From Streptomyces sp. NBC_01775 (GTDB lineage: Bacteria; Actinomycetota; Actinomycetes; Streptomycetales; Streptomycetaceae): a DNA stretch of 64,000 nt. The translations under genes and the position numbers were made by a program. How positions within the stretch are numbered: the first letter of the stretch is position 1; every line of letters starts with the position of its first letter. Location of the stretch: contig NZ_CP109104.1 in the NCBI RefSeq assembly GCF_035917675.1, positions 1 to 64,000 of the forward strand, in the 5' to 3' direction. The notes under the pieces are model-generated. The model was given only the letters and a program-made list of their open reading frames with translations, did not search any database and was not told the origin of the DNA. Shown here in pieces: positions 1 to 8,352 of this stretch.

Positions 1-502
1 CCGCGCCGCTGAGTCGGGTGTCCGGTGGGGCCGTCACCTTCGGTGACGGCGGGGTGGTGCGGTGGTTGGCGGTGTGCGGGTTCAGGCAAAAGACGCGGGC
101 TGGAGGGTGAGGGTTGGCCTTGCCTGTTTGTGCATGTGGTGTGGGGTTTTGGTGGGGAGGGGACTGGTCGGGGGTCCGGTCCCCACCCCCGGTGCGCGGT
201 GCCGGCCTGGACGAACCGGTGGCCGCTCACGCTCCCGTACCGCTACAGTATGTACCCGCCCGACGATGGTCCACAACCCCCGAAACCTGACGACACGTCA
301 CCGGAACCGTTTCCGGATCCCTTGCAGAGAGGTCTACACCACTCAGTGGCTCCGCCACTGGAAAACACCTCAGTCAGGCCCCGGAACAGGGGTCTCAACG
401 GCCTCAAAAACGCGTAAGAAGCGACTTCTTTGCCAGTGGGTTGCCATCCAGTGCCAAGGGAGACAGGAAAGCGCTGTAGGCGAGCCGTGGAAAGGGAAAC
501 AA
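1..502. other. non-coding leader stretch
   Basis: No frame here has a recognisable product or a credible ribosome binding site. Two small inverted repeats are visible: CCGGAA/TTCCGG at 301-316 and CAGTGGC/GCCACTG at 344-360. The stretch probably contains the promoter region for the small gene at 503, but no convincing -35/-10 pair can be assigned. Confidence 0.4.
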
Positions 503-664
503 ATGGCACACGACAACCTGAACGAGGATTGCGAAAAGAGCATGTATGAGGATGCGCCCTGCTCTTGCGAATTCCGCACCCGCGAATACGACAGCGCCTC
601 TGTACGAGGAGAAGGGCCGAGTTCCTACGACGGTCGAATGGCAGGCCCCTCGCTCGACTGGTAG
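503..664 (+). CDS. small hypothetical protein (53 aa)
   Basis: A short acidic frame starting MAHDNLNEDCEKS with a purine-rich Shine-Dalgarno (GGAAAGGG) 6-7 nt before the ATG. The start context is almost a copy of that of the next gene at 698 (GGAAGGGAAACAG then ATGGCGCAC), which suggests the two are co-transcribed, or that one leader was duplicated. It contains a CSC motif but no domain I recognise. The gap to the next gene is 33 nt. It may be a real leader peptide or the remains of a duplicated 5' end. Confidence 0.4.
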   Translation: MAHDNLNEDCEKSMYEDAPCSCEFRTREYDSASVRGEGPSSYDGRMAGPSLDW

Positions 665-697
665 CGAATTCCGCAACACGACGGAAGGGAAACAGAA

Positions 698-1363
698 ATG
701 GCGCACCATAAGACGCCCAGCAGTTTGGGGCCCCGTCAGTTAGCTGAGCACCTCGGGATCCCGGAGTGGCAATTCGACCGCGCCCGCCGACTCGACCGGG
801 TGCCGGCGCCCGACCGAGCCCGTGGCCGATGGTCGAGGGCGACCGTCGAGGACATCGCCCCGCGCCTGGACGAGGTTGTCGAAGCGGCCGGCTCGGTGCC
901 GGACATGGGGGCCGTCCGCGCCGCTGAACACCTCACCCAACGCCTCGGGATGGACGTGACGCCAGATGCCGTGGCCGAGCTGGCCCGGCAGGGGCTCCTG
1001 CGCACCGTGGAGCCCTACAAGGGCAACAACGCCTACGACGGCCAGGACCTCGAAGCGCTCACCGACCGCGTGGCCGTCGAACGCGCCGGCCACGACGGCG
1101 AGCAGCTGCTCCGCGACGAGGTAGCCGAACGGCTCGGGGTGCGCGAGGTCGACGTCCAGCACCTCGTCCGGGCCGGCCTCCTCACCCCAGTGCGGTGGGT
1201 CCGCTCCTGGCACCAGCGGCGCAGCGCAGCACCCTGCGTGCCCCTCTACCGCGCCGCAGACCTGACCGCGCTCCAGGAGCGCCACGACATCAACTGGAGC
1301 GCTGTGAGGGCCACACCGCGCGGACAACGCTCACCACCCACCTCTCTGCCCGACGCTGGATGA
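698..1363 (+). CDS. HTH-like hypothetical protein (221 aa)
   Basis: Starts MAHHKTPSSLGPRQLAEHLG with a strong GGAAGGGA ribosome site. The chain contains three similar units of about 60 residues, each with a winged or MerR-like helix-turn-helix look: LGPRQLAEHLGIPEWQFDRAR near residues 9-30, AEHLTQRLGMDVTPDAVAEL near 75-95, and LRDEVAERLGVREVDVQHLV near 130-150. I recall similar proteins in many Streptomyces genomes as uncharacterised putative DNA-binding proteins; this is memory, not a search. The last 20 residues (RATPRGQRSPPTSLPDAG) lose the charged helical pattern, so the C-terminus may be frameshifted. Role unknown, probably DNA binding. Confidence 0.75.
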   Translation: MAHHKTPSSLGPRQLAEHLGIPEWQFDRARRLDRVPAPDRARGRWSRATVEDIAPRLDEVVEAAGSVPDMGAVRAAEHLTQRLGMDVTPDAVAELARQGLLRTVEPYKGNNAYDGQDLEALTDRVAVERAGHDGEQLLRDEVAERLGVREVDVQHLVRAGLLTPVRWVRSWHQRRSAAPCVPLYRAADLTALQERHDINWSAVRATPRGQRSPPTSLPDAG

Positions 1364-2345
1364 GCAGCCGGCCAGCCCCGACCACAGCGGCCCGAGCACA
1401 CGCCACAGAGGCATCAAGTCGAACTTCAGCATCATGATCACCTCGTTCACGAAGGCCCGCCACTCCTCAGACTCAGGATCTTGCCGCCGGCGTGCTCCTT
1501 GACGAAAACGATGTCGCGGTCGTCCTGCAACGAAGTCGACGGTGAACTCAACGACCAGATGCGGACCGCCATGCCGGAGAGCCCAAGAAGTAGAGACAGG
1601 GCGCTCCGGCGACGATGAGGTTCAGCGCTGGCTGTACCAGTACCCAAGCGCCAGCAGTGCCCCGTTCCCCAGGAGTTTGACCGCGACGCGGGTCGCTTCG
1701 TCAGCTGCGGTTGCCGCGATTCCACGCAGCCCACGCCCCCTGCCCTGGCGAAGAGGTCCCGGTATCTCCAGCTCGAAGGGCGGCTTGTCCAGCCGATGAC
1801 AGTTACTGCACTGACACTGCGAGCCCGTAGGCTCAGGAGTAGCTCTGATGGTGGCCTCCCAAGGTCATCGTGAGGTGCTTCATGAAGGTGGCCCTCTGTC
1901 TCGCACACAGGGGGCCACCGCCATGTTCAGCAGCAGCCCCGACGGGCCGGGATCATTGTGCTGCACCCCACCGACAGCACGTTGCGCGCAACCCCCCAGA
2001 CTCGAACGAGCATTCGGCACCCTGTACCAGTGCGGCCTTCCAGGAATACGCCACACACGACAACCCCACCAGACACAACCCCGGTCGGCGTAGGGCGACG
2101 GCGTCTCTCAGACCTTGCCCAAGCAACGACTGCGGCCGATTACCAACTGGGCTCGTGACTACCATGCGCCCCGCAAGGTCCCGGGCCGGAATCGCCACTC
2201 AGGGGGCAGCACCAGGCCCGAGGGCTGGTCAATCTTCAGCAGGATGAAGTACACCAGCCCGAAGGCGATGAACACCGGTGGAAAGCAGCAGCCGGAGAGC
2301 ACCGCTGGCTTTCAGGCGTTGATGCTGGCTTTATCGACCACCAGT
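1364..2345. other. decayed intergenic stretch before the ISL3 element
   Basis: No intact gene. On the minus strand around 2170-2290 a membrane-like reading (VFIAFGLVYFILLK) is followed by LPPEW and an early stop, which looks like the end of a small membrane-protein gene. On the minus strand around 1447-1760 another decayed reading contains LLGNGALLALGYWYSQR before a stop. Neither has a plausible start. Both are likely gene remnants. Confidence 0.35.
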
Positions 2346-2366
2346 GGTTCTGGCTCAACTTCCGTG
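2346..2366 (+). repeat. terminal inverted repeat of the ISL3 element (transposase 3' side)
   Basis: Perfect 21-bp inverted match to 4087-4107. It lies 16 bp beyond the transposase stop codon. Confidence 0.85.
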
Positions 2367-2382
2367 ACGTGGCCACTCTCTG

Positions 2383-4020
2383 TCACGCAAATAGGACGCG
2401 TTTGCGAAGAAGTTGGAAGCCTGCCCGTCCGAACATCTGACGCTTGAGCATCTTGATCCGGTTGACATGGCCTTCGACTGCGCCAGAGCTCCAGGGCAAG
2501 GTGAGTCCGGCGATGACGGCGTCGCGATCGCGGTCAATGCCGGCCGCGAGGGTGTGAAGGCTGGGCAGGTTGTCGCTGCGGACGGCGTCGAGCCATTGCG
2601 GGAGACGGTGGCCTTGGCGCTCGGTGAGCATCTCGGCGAAGGACCGAACGTGGCCGGTGAGGGCTTCGAGTTCAGGGCAGTCGGCCAGGACTTCCTTCAG
2701 CCGGGTGTGTTCGGTGTCGGTGAGGGCCTCTGGTCGGCTGAGAATCCACCGGGTGACAGCGCGAGGTGTTGGCGGCTGGGCGGTGACAGGGCGGGGTGAA
2801 GTGCGCTTCTTCCTGATGTAGGCGCTGACGATGCCGTAGCTGCCGTTGTAGCCGAGCAGGATGATCTCCTCCCACAGCGTCCAGGCGTTCGTGCATCCCT
2901 CATCCCAGCGTTTGTCGAGGTAGGGCTTGTACTCGTCAACGGCCGTGGCTCGATTGAACCGGTACTGGCCAGTGAACAGGTCTTCCGGTCTGGCGGCGTC
3001 AGCCAGGCTCTTGACTGTTCGGTGTGTCATATGGAGCTGACAACCGATGGAACGGCGGCTGTGGCCAGCTTCGAGCATTGCGTGGACGGTGACGTGTCTA
3101 GCCCGGATGCGGTTGGCGAACCGCTCACTCTTCCACGGCGAGGCCGGAGTCTCCCCTGACAGCACAGGCTCGTCCGTGTCCTCCTTCCCGACCGATTCGG
3201 GCAGGAGGACGCGCAGACACTGGCGATGGCGGGCGACAGCACGCTCGGCAGCATCACCGAGGTTGCTCCACAAGTGCCACTGGTCAGCGACCTGGATGGC
3301 TTGTGGCGCCCCGGCCCTGGCGCCTTCCGCGAAGAAGGGCGCACGGTCGCGGCATACGACCTCGATCCCGGGACGGGCGGAGAGCCACCCGGCCACGCTG
3401 GACGCCTCCCGGTCGGGCAGCAGGTCCACCGGTCGCCGGGTCTCGACATCGACCAGCACGGTGCCGTACGCATGGCCTTTGCGGGTGGCGTACTCATCGA
3501 CGCCGACCACCCGAGGAGACGGGATATCCGGTTCTGGCAGGGCTTGGACCAGGCGCAGGACCGTGCTTCGGCTGACGGAGATGCCCAGAACCGCGGACAG
3601 TCGGGCACCGGCCCGGCCCGCCAGGGCGAGACCTACCGAAGCGAGCGTGGAGCGCAGCCGCTCGGTGCGCTGGCCGTGCTTCCGGGTCAGGCCGGGTATC
3701 TGCTCGACGAAGGTCCGGCGCGGACACACCCTGTCCAGACACCGGAAGCGCCGGACGTGCAGGCGGAGTACGACTCTTCGCCCACCGCTCGGGACATCGG
3801 CAGGAAACCGCAGGTAGGAGCTGTGAACCCGAGCCGACGAGATGCCGCACTGCGGGCAGGCGGCGCCCGGCGAAGTGCCTTGCGCGTCAACACGGACTAT
3901 CGCGATATCGACGTCTACCGACAGCACCGCGACGTCCGCGATCGCCGGTAACAACAGCTCCTGCAACCGGAGTACAACTTCTCTCACGGGCGAGACTGTC
4001 AGCCCCACCGCGACGATCAC
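2383..4020 (-). CDS. ISL3-family transposase
   Basis: 545-aa DDE transposase that should catalyse excision and insertion of its element. A zinc-binding N-terminal segment is visible (CPQCG near 37, then CLDRVCPRRTF near 92), followed by a HTH (LSAVLGISVSRSTVLRLVQ). The RNase-H-like core follows, with the first aspartate in VVGVDEYATRKGHAYGTVL, the second in VVCRDRAPFF, and the glutamate in WSSGAVEGHVNRIKMLKRQ. The C-terminal GRAGFQLLRKRVLFA is the usual family ending, so the gene looks complete. The longest frame begins with GTG at 4020 without a clear Shine-Dalgarno; a start further in (GTG before REVVLRLQELL) fits the family better. Confidence 0.9.
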   Translation of the reverse strand: MIVAVGLTVSPVREVVLRLQELLLPAIADVAVLSVDVDIAIVRVDAQGTSPGAACPQCGISSARVHSSYLRFPADVPSGGRRVVLRLHVRRFRCLDRVCPRRTFVEQIPGLTRKHGQRTERLRSTLASVGLALAGRAGARLSAVLGISVSRSTVLRLVQALPEPDIPSPRVVGVDEYATRKGHAYGTVLVDVETRRPVDLLPDREASSVAGWLSARPGIEVVCRDRAPFFAEGARAGAPQAIQVADQWHLWSNLGDAAERAVARHRQCLRVLLPESVGKEDTDEPVLSGETPASPWKSERFANRIRARHVTVHAMLEAGHSRRSIGCQLHMTHRTVKSLADAARPEDLFTGQYRFNRATAVDEYKPYLDKRWDEGCTNAWTLWEEIILLGYNGSYGIVSAYIRKKRTSPRPVTAQPPTPRAVTRWILSRPEALTDTEHTRLKEVLADCPELEALTGHVRSFAEMLTERQGHRLPQWLDAVRSDNLPSLHTLAAGIDRDRDAVIAGLTLPWSSGAVEGHVNRIKMLKRQMFGRAGFQLLRKRVLFA

Positions 4021-4086
4021 GATCTATTTTCGGTCTGCTTCTCGCGCCACCCGGCAGCCGCCAACCGTCACTCAGAGTTGCCCTTG

Positions 4087-4107
4087 CACGGAAGTTGAGC
4101 CAGAACC
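4087..4107 (-). repeat. terminal inverted repeat of the ISL3 element (transposase 5' side)
   Basis: Perfect 21-bp inverted match to 2346-2366, upstream of the transposase start. It abuts a truncated TPR-like gene fragment. Confidence 0.85.
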
Positions 4108-4403
4108 GTGTGACGTCGATAGAGCCACACGCGCAAGCCAGGACCGTGCCCTTGAGCTCTCCGCTCCGACCAGCAGCATGACGCGCGGCCTGCTGCACAT
4201 CGACGCGGCAGCCTGCTGGCTACGGGAAGGCGACGCCGCGCGGGCCTGTAGCACTGCCACGACGGCGCTTGCCGAATTCCTCTCCGGATGGCGAAAGGGC
4301 CTCACCCCACACCCGCGCAGCCGACCTCTACCGCAGCATCCCTGCCCGGAACCGTCAGGAATCCGCCGCCCGCGACCTGCGCCAAGCACTCGCCAGAGCC
4401 TGA
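4108..4403 (+). pseudogene. C-terminal TPR-like fragment, cut by the ISL3 element
   Basis: Reading + from the IS end gives RGLLHIDAAACWLREGDAA and then ACSTATTALAEFLSGWRKGL. After a one-base shift near 4300 it continues HTRAADLYRSIPARNRQ and ends DLRQALARA at the TGA of 4401-4403. The alternating Ala/Leu helical pattern is that of the tetratricopeptide tail of actinomycete XRE-type regulators. The 5' part is missing and a frameshift is present, so the gene is dead. No matching 5' half is recognisable left of the IS. Confidence 0.6.
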
Positions 4404-4418
4404 GACAGAGAGCCTGCG

Positions 4419-4912
4419 CTATCCATCCCGGCGGTCTTCATACTCGGCGGAGGCCGACCAGGTCCGCGGCTTCCGGTCGGGGCGGCATACGTCGCACACC
4501 CGGGCCGCGCTCATGTCCGCCAGCAGGGCCGGCGCCTTCGCCGCCGTCACCAGCCGCCTCTTCCAGTCGCCCCGGGCCTGCCAGCAGTCCTTCCGGTGCA
4601 CGTACCACTGCGGCGCCTCATTCCGCACACCCCGAGTACGCACCGCCAACCACTGCCGTCCGCACCCTTCGTCGGCACCGCGTCGTAGCGCTCGCCGGGA
4701 ATCGGGGTGATGGAGTCTGCCGCCACGGTGATCCGGGTCGGTGCGGCCTTCGCCTCTCTCTGCCGGTCGGCGTGCTCGTAGCGGGTGGGCAGGATGGCCT
4801 CACAGGCGAACCACCCGGCCGTCCGAGGTGCGCTCGCGGGCGGTGACGATGACGTCAAGCTGCTGGCCGTCGGGCAGGGTCGCCCACGGCCCCGCACGGG
4901 CACGCCACCCAC
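4419..4912 (-). pseudogene. DUF6233-like protein gene with two frameshifts
   Basis: Three overlapping minus-strand readings join into one protein: GQQLDVIVTARERTSDGR, then WFACEAILPTRYEHADRQRE followed by ITVAADSITPIPGERYDAV, then QWYVHRKDCWQARGDWKRRL and ARVCDVCRPDRKP. The ending, with its VH..DC......R pattern and CxxCRPD, resembles the C-terminal signature I recall for the Streptomyces DUF6233 family. Two indels (near 4840 and near 4665) break the frame. No function is known for the family. Confidence 0.55.
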
Positions 4913-5138
4913 TCATAGATCGAATCTTAGTTCGATATTGGTCAAAGTGCCCGGCTGGGTCGATGATGATCCGCCCGACCTGGACTTCGGCGACCGCCGA
5001 GGGCAGCGGCGCGGGTCTCCCCGCTCAGGTGAGGAAAGGGGCCGTCGGGAGGGTAGTGGTTGGCCGTACGAGTCCGCCTCCGAACGCGTTCCCGCATCAT
5101 GGTCCTGAACCGGGAGCGCTCATCAAAGAGAGCCCAGC

Positions 5139-6248
5139 ATGCCGCGATACCTGAAGATCCACGAGATCCGCGCGATGACCTACCTCGAACTCAAGCGCTG
5201 GTGGGAGGTCGACTTCGATGTCCTGGTCTCAACGGCCGTTGCCGAGGCTGACGGTCGCGTCGACTCCACTGTTTCCGAGGCTCTGAACAGCGACGACTGG
5301 ATTGAGCAGTGGGCTGACGCCCTGTACGCGGGCGCAGGAGAACTTGCGTCGAGTATCGAGCGCATGGCATTTACCGGTGATCCGCGCTTGACGAAAGTGA
5401 AACGCCGTGGGGGCGTCGTTCTCCAGCGGATGGGACAGGTCAACGGGCTTCTGAAAGCAAGGCGCGCAGATCAGGGCTGGGAGATGCTGGGTGAGCATCT
5501 CAAGGATGCCCGGCTCGCAGCCCTGGCGATCTTGGCCAAGCACTACCGTGAGGAATACTTAGAACTACGAGCACAGGAACTGGCCCGGCGCGGCCTGCCT
5601 TCGGATCATCCGTTCTACCACGTGTCCTACCGTGACGTTTTTGACGCCATCGAGGATGCCGTCACAAAAGGTCTGATCGACGCGCCGTCCGACAGCGGGA
5701 GAATACAGGCTCTGCTGTCCGCGCCGCCGGACGAGCTCACTTCCCTGGCGGCCGGCGACACCACCCACCAGCAGGACCGCTGTGACGAGCTTCGGCACCC
5801 GCTGCTCCTGCGCCGATGGGCCGGAGCCTTGGAACACCTCCGCGACCGGCACTGTGAACTGGCCGGACTTGAGCCAGTGTTCACCACTGAACTCACGTCT
5901 CTCGACATGAAGGCTGTGCGTTCGTTGAAGGAGGAGGACGCCTGGGCGCTCATCAACCGGCGCAGGTTCATCCGTGCCCTGGGCCAGCGGTGGCGCGAGT
6001 GCCAGATGCACGTCCGGCAGCTGGGCCGGGTTGCCGCGCAGCGGAAAGAAGACGTCGCGAAGCCCTGGCATGAGGCGGAGCATGCCGCTCGCCAAGAGCT
6101 GGGCCGTCGATACCCACAGCAGTTGGATCTTCTCATCGCAGGCTTCACCCCCTTCTGCGAGCCTGGGACCACCCGGATCAAAAGAGGAGCTCTGTCGACG
6201 CATCAACGAGGACTGCTCGTCAATGAGCTCAAAAAGTCTCTGCCGTGA
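5139..6248 (+). CDS. conserved hypothetical protein (369 aa)
   Basis: Starts MPRYLKIHEIRAMTYLELKR. It is highly charged and predicted helical, has no signal peptide or membrane segment, and ends in a basic tail. Notable stretches are ALNSDDWIEQWADALYAGAG (about 46-65), a central LRHPLLLRRWAGALEHLRDR and an R-rich INRRRFIRALGQRWRECQ. I recall related sequences in other Streptomyces without an assigned function. It stands alone: the ISL3 element and two pseudogenes lie upstream. Codon use is like that of intact genes. Function not assigned. Confidence 0.75.
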   Translation: MPRYLKIHEIRAMTYLELKRWWEVDFDVLVSTAVAEADGRVDSTVSEALNSDDWIEQWADALYAGAGELASSIERMAFTGDPRLTKVKRRGGVVLQRMGQVNGLLKARRADQGWEMLGEHLKDARLAALAILAKHYREEYLELRAQELARRGLPSDHPFYHVSYRDVFDAIEDAVTKGLIDAPSDSGRIQALLSAPPDELTSLAAGDTTHQQDRCDELRHPLLLRRWAGALEHLRDRHCELAGLEPVFTTELTSLDMKAVRSLKEEDAWALINRRRFIRALGQRWRECQMHVRQLGRVAAQRKEDVAKPWHEAEHAARQELGRRYPQQLDLLIAGFTPFCEPGTTRIKRGALSTHQRGLLVNELKKSLP

Positions 6249-6549
6249 TCTATGCCCTTCCCACTGCCCGGCCCAGGACGCCGCCTCGTGCCACCCAGCA
6301 GCGACCGCCGCATCATGCGGCGACTCGCTCCGGCACTTCGGGAGCGCCGGCCCCCCTTGCGCGCCATCGCACAACTTGGCGCGCAGCCCGTGCAGGCACG
6401 GCTCGGTGAACAGCTTCTGCGACTCGGGCTTCAGCGCAGCCTCGGCACGACCGTACATCCTCAGTGATCGTTGCAGTCGGCTGCGCGTTCACCCAGTGCT
6501 GTCGTTCAGGATCCCCCCGTGTGCGATCCTGCCAGGCCAACGGAGTGGC
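6249..6549. other. intergenic stretch, nothing recognised
   Basis: Between two convergent genes. The frames crossing it are out-of-phase readings with no recognisable product, and no strong hairpin is seen. Confidence 0.4.
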
Positions 6550-6981
6550 TCACTGATTTGACAGCGATTGGACCGGTTCTCGGTCCACGGGAGAGTGGGG
6601 GCGCTCGGCGGGTGCTGCGGCGGCGGCCTCCCGTGCCGCGCGGGTGCAGGTGGCGAGGTGGGAGAGAACACTGTTGAGGATCTCGAATCGGTCGCTGGGG
6701 CGGCGGGAGGGCAGGCGCTCGATGGCTTCCTCCGCTGCCTCCTGGACGTGGCGCGTCCAGGAGGCCATGTTCTGGTTCGGGTCGGTGGCGGCGGCACGCC
6801 AGTCGCGCTCGTAGGTGACGAGCCTGCCCGACAGCGTGGCGTCCTGGCGGGCGGCGACGTGCGCCGGGTCCAGACGGAGGGCGGTCAGACGGGTGCGCGC
6901 GCACATCCACGCGCGGGCCGCGCGCACCCCCGCCACGCCCACTAACCCCAGCACACCCGTCACGGTTGTCAGCGTCTCCAT
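6550..6981 (-). CDS. small membrane-anchored hypothetical protein (143 aa)
   Basis: The ATG at 6981 is preceded by a strong GGGAGGGGA site, so this start is preferred to the longer frame that begins at 7173. Residues 3-24 (TLTTVTGVLGLVGVAGVRAA) form one transmembrane segment. The rest is a soluble, helical tail with AHVAARQDATLSGRLVTYER and QEAAEEAIERLPSRRPSDRF. Topology is probably a single N-terminal anchor with a cytoplasmic tail. The product is not recognised. The intact IS5-family element begins 59 bp upstream. Confidence 0.65.
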   Translation of the reverse strand: METLTTVTGVLGLVGVAGVRAARAWMCARTRLTALRLDPAHVAARQDATLSGRLVTYERDWRAAATDPNQNMASWTRHVQEAAEEAIERLPSRRPSDRFEILNSVLSHLATCTRAAREAAAAAPAERPHSPVDREPVQSLSNQ

Positions 6982-7037
6982 CGAATCCCCTCCCGGTTCG
7001 CGGTCTCGGGCACCGCATGTGTGCGGGCACCCGGCCC

Positions 7038-7040
7038 TTA
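7038..7040 (+). repeat. TTA target-site duplication, left copy
   Basis: TTA immediately outside the left inverted repeat; the second copy is at 7907-7909. Confidence 0.75.
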
Positions 7041-7906
7041 GACCGTGTCCTATGTGGTGAGGCGGATGAGTCGTTTGTAGCAGCACAGGGCGGCTGCGAG
7101 GCCGAGGAAGGCCAGGTAGTTGCCCGGGTCGCATTCGTAGCGGTGGTTGAGGCGTCGGTAGCCGGTCAGCCATGACATGGCGCGTTCAATGACCCATCCG
7201 CGGCGCCCTAACCGCTCGCTGGACTCGATGCCTTTGCGGGCGATGCGGACGCCGATGCGCTTGCCGCGCAGCCATCTGCGCAGGTCTGGCCGGTCGTAGG
7301 CTTTGTCGGCGTGCAGCCGCTGAGGTTTGAAGTACCGGCCTCGATCAGGGTCGTGTCTCGTTTGGTGACCGGCCACCATCGGCTTCAGCCCTTCGCTGTC
7401 GTGGACGTTGGCGGCGGAGACGCCGACGAGGAGGGGCAGTCCGTTCGCGTCCGACAGAACGTGCATCTTCGAACCCGGCTTGCCCCGGTCCACAGGCGAC
7501 GGGCCTGTGTGTTCGCCCCCTTTTTCGCCCTCACGTGGGCGGAGTCGAGAACGACACGGGTGACGTCGATGAGGCCGGCGTCATCGAGCCGGTGCAGCAC
7601 AGTCTCATGTAGCCGGCCCCAGACGCCCGCTCTCGACCAGATCACGAACCGACGATGGGCCGTCGACTTCGATATCCCGAAGCACGGCGGCAACGACCGC
7701 CAGGCACAGCCACTGACCAGTACATAGACGATCGCCGCGAACACCGTCTCATCAGGCGTGTCCTGCGTCCCGCCACCCTGCGGCCGGACTCTCGACGCCG
7801 GGATCAGCGGCTTCGCGACCTCCCACAACCCGTCCGGAACAATCCAACTCCACGTTCCCCGCCCCATACACAGACCAACGTCCGCCTCACCACATAGGAC
7901 ACGGTC
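7041..7906 (-). mobile_element. intact IS5-family insertion sequence (866 bp)
   Basis: The ends are perfect 26-bp inverted repeats (GACCGTGTCCTATGTGGTGA... at 7041-7066, complement at 7881-7906). They are flanked by a direct TTA at 7038-7040 and 7907-7909, which fits the 3-bp target duplication of this family. Two overlapping minus-strand frames encode the transposase. The element splits or abuts a DUF6349-like gene whose C-terminal part follows on the + strand. It looks like a recent, complete insertion. Confidence 0.92.
7050..7867 (-). CDS. IS5-family transposase, two frames joined by -1 frameshift
   Basis: Frame A (7867 down to 7385) gives MGRGTWSWIVPDGLWEVAKP, WRSLPPCFGISKSTAHRRF and VVLDSAHVRAKKG, with the first catalytic aspartate in DSAHV. 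At 7516-7525 the minus strand reads A5G5. A -1 slip there continues as GEHTGPSPVDRGKPGSKMHV into frame B, which holds LHADKAYDRPDLRRWLR (second Asp) and RRGWVIERAMSWLTGYRRLN (Glu). A and B together make a normal-length IS5-group (IS427-like) transposase. The stop codon lies inside the left inverted repeat. The arrangement indicates programmed frameshifting rather than decay. Confidence 0.9.
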
Positions 7907-7909
7907 TTA
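7907..7909 (+). repeat. TTA target-site duplication, right copy
   Basis: TTA immediately outside the right inverted repeat, matching 7038-7040. Confidence 0.75.
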
Positions 7910-8230
7910 CTCGCCGCACCAGCGACGACGCCGAGGAGTACCGCGGGGCCTGCCTCGCCTGCACCTGGGAGGACGAGGAGCGCACCGGTCGCACCGCAGA
8001 CCGCGCCGCCGTCGAGGACACCCACGACCACGCGTTTCCCGGGTGGCGCACCCTCCTGCCCCTGCTCGGTCCCGCCGGCCAGGAAAGCGCCCGCGTATGG
8101 GCCCTCGTCCGCGCCCTCTACCCGCCCCGCTGGCTCGACGCCGGAGCCCCCCAGCTCGTGCGCCGTGCCACCGCCAGCCCGCGCTACCGGCTCCACATGC
8201 CCCCACCCGCCCGCACCCGCCCCCCCGTTC
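7910..8230 (+). pseudogene. DUF6349-like protein, 5' end removed by the IS
   Basis: In-frame reading from the IS edge: EEYRGACLACTWEDEE, then AAVEDTHDHAFPGWRTLLPL, then ALVRALYPPRWLDAGAPQLV. The order CxxC...W, an ED..DHA.PGWR segment and a YPP.W...G segment matches the end of the DUF6349 family as I remember it. Nothing left of the element supplies the N-terminus, and the IS carries a clean target duplication, so the 5' part was probably lost earlier. The frame runs on without a stop into the next gene. Confidence 0.6.
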
Positions 8231-8352
8231 CCGAGTCCACCTGCCCTCTTCTGAACGCTTTCGCCGGGGCGCGCTCCCAGGCTCGCTGCCCATCAGCGGC
8301 GGGCTGCGCCACGGCGCCGGGGCGGCCCGTCCCGTCACGACCGGAGGACTAC

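Larger units (their letters stand above)
2346..4107 (-). mobile_element. ISL3-family insertion sequence (about 1.76 kb)
   Basis: The element is bounded by a perfect 21-bp inverted repeat (GGTTCTGGCTCAACTTCCGT plus one G at 2346-2366; its reverse complement at 4087-4107). The repeat continues inward imperfectly for about 20 bp more. It holds one transposase gene on the minus strand. ISL3 elements normally leave an 8-bp target duplication, but the flanks (CCACCAGT at 2338-2345 and GTGTGACG at 4108-4115) do not match. One end has therefore probably been involved in a later deletion or recombination. Confidence 0.85.

Noticed and set aside
1447..1908. 153-codon minus-strand frame
   Set aside because: No ribosome site, mixed codon bias and better coding signal in a neighbouring frame that is interrupted by stops.
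3842..4846. 334-codon + strand frame across the ISL3 end and the downstream pseudogenes
   Set aside because: Only the short TPR-like part near 4108-4300 is coding; the rest is a chance open frame over the IS and another pseudogene.
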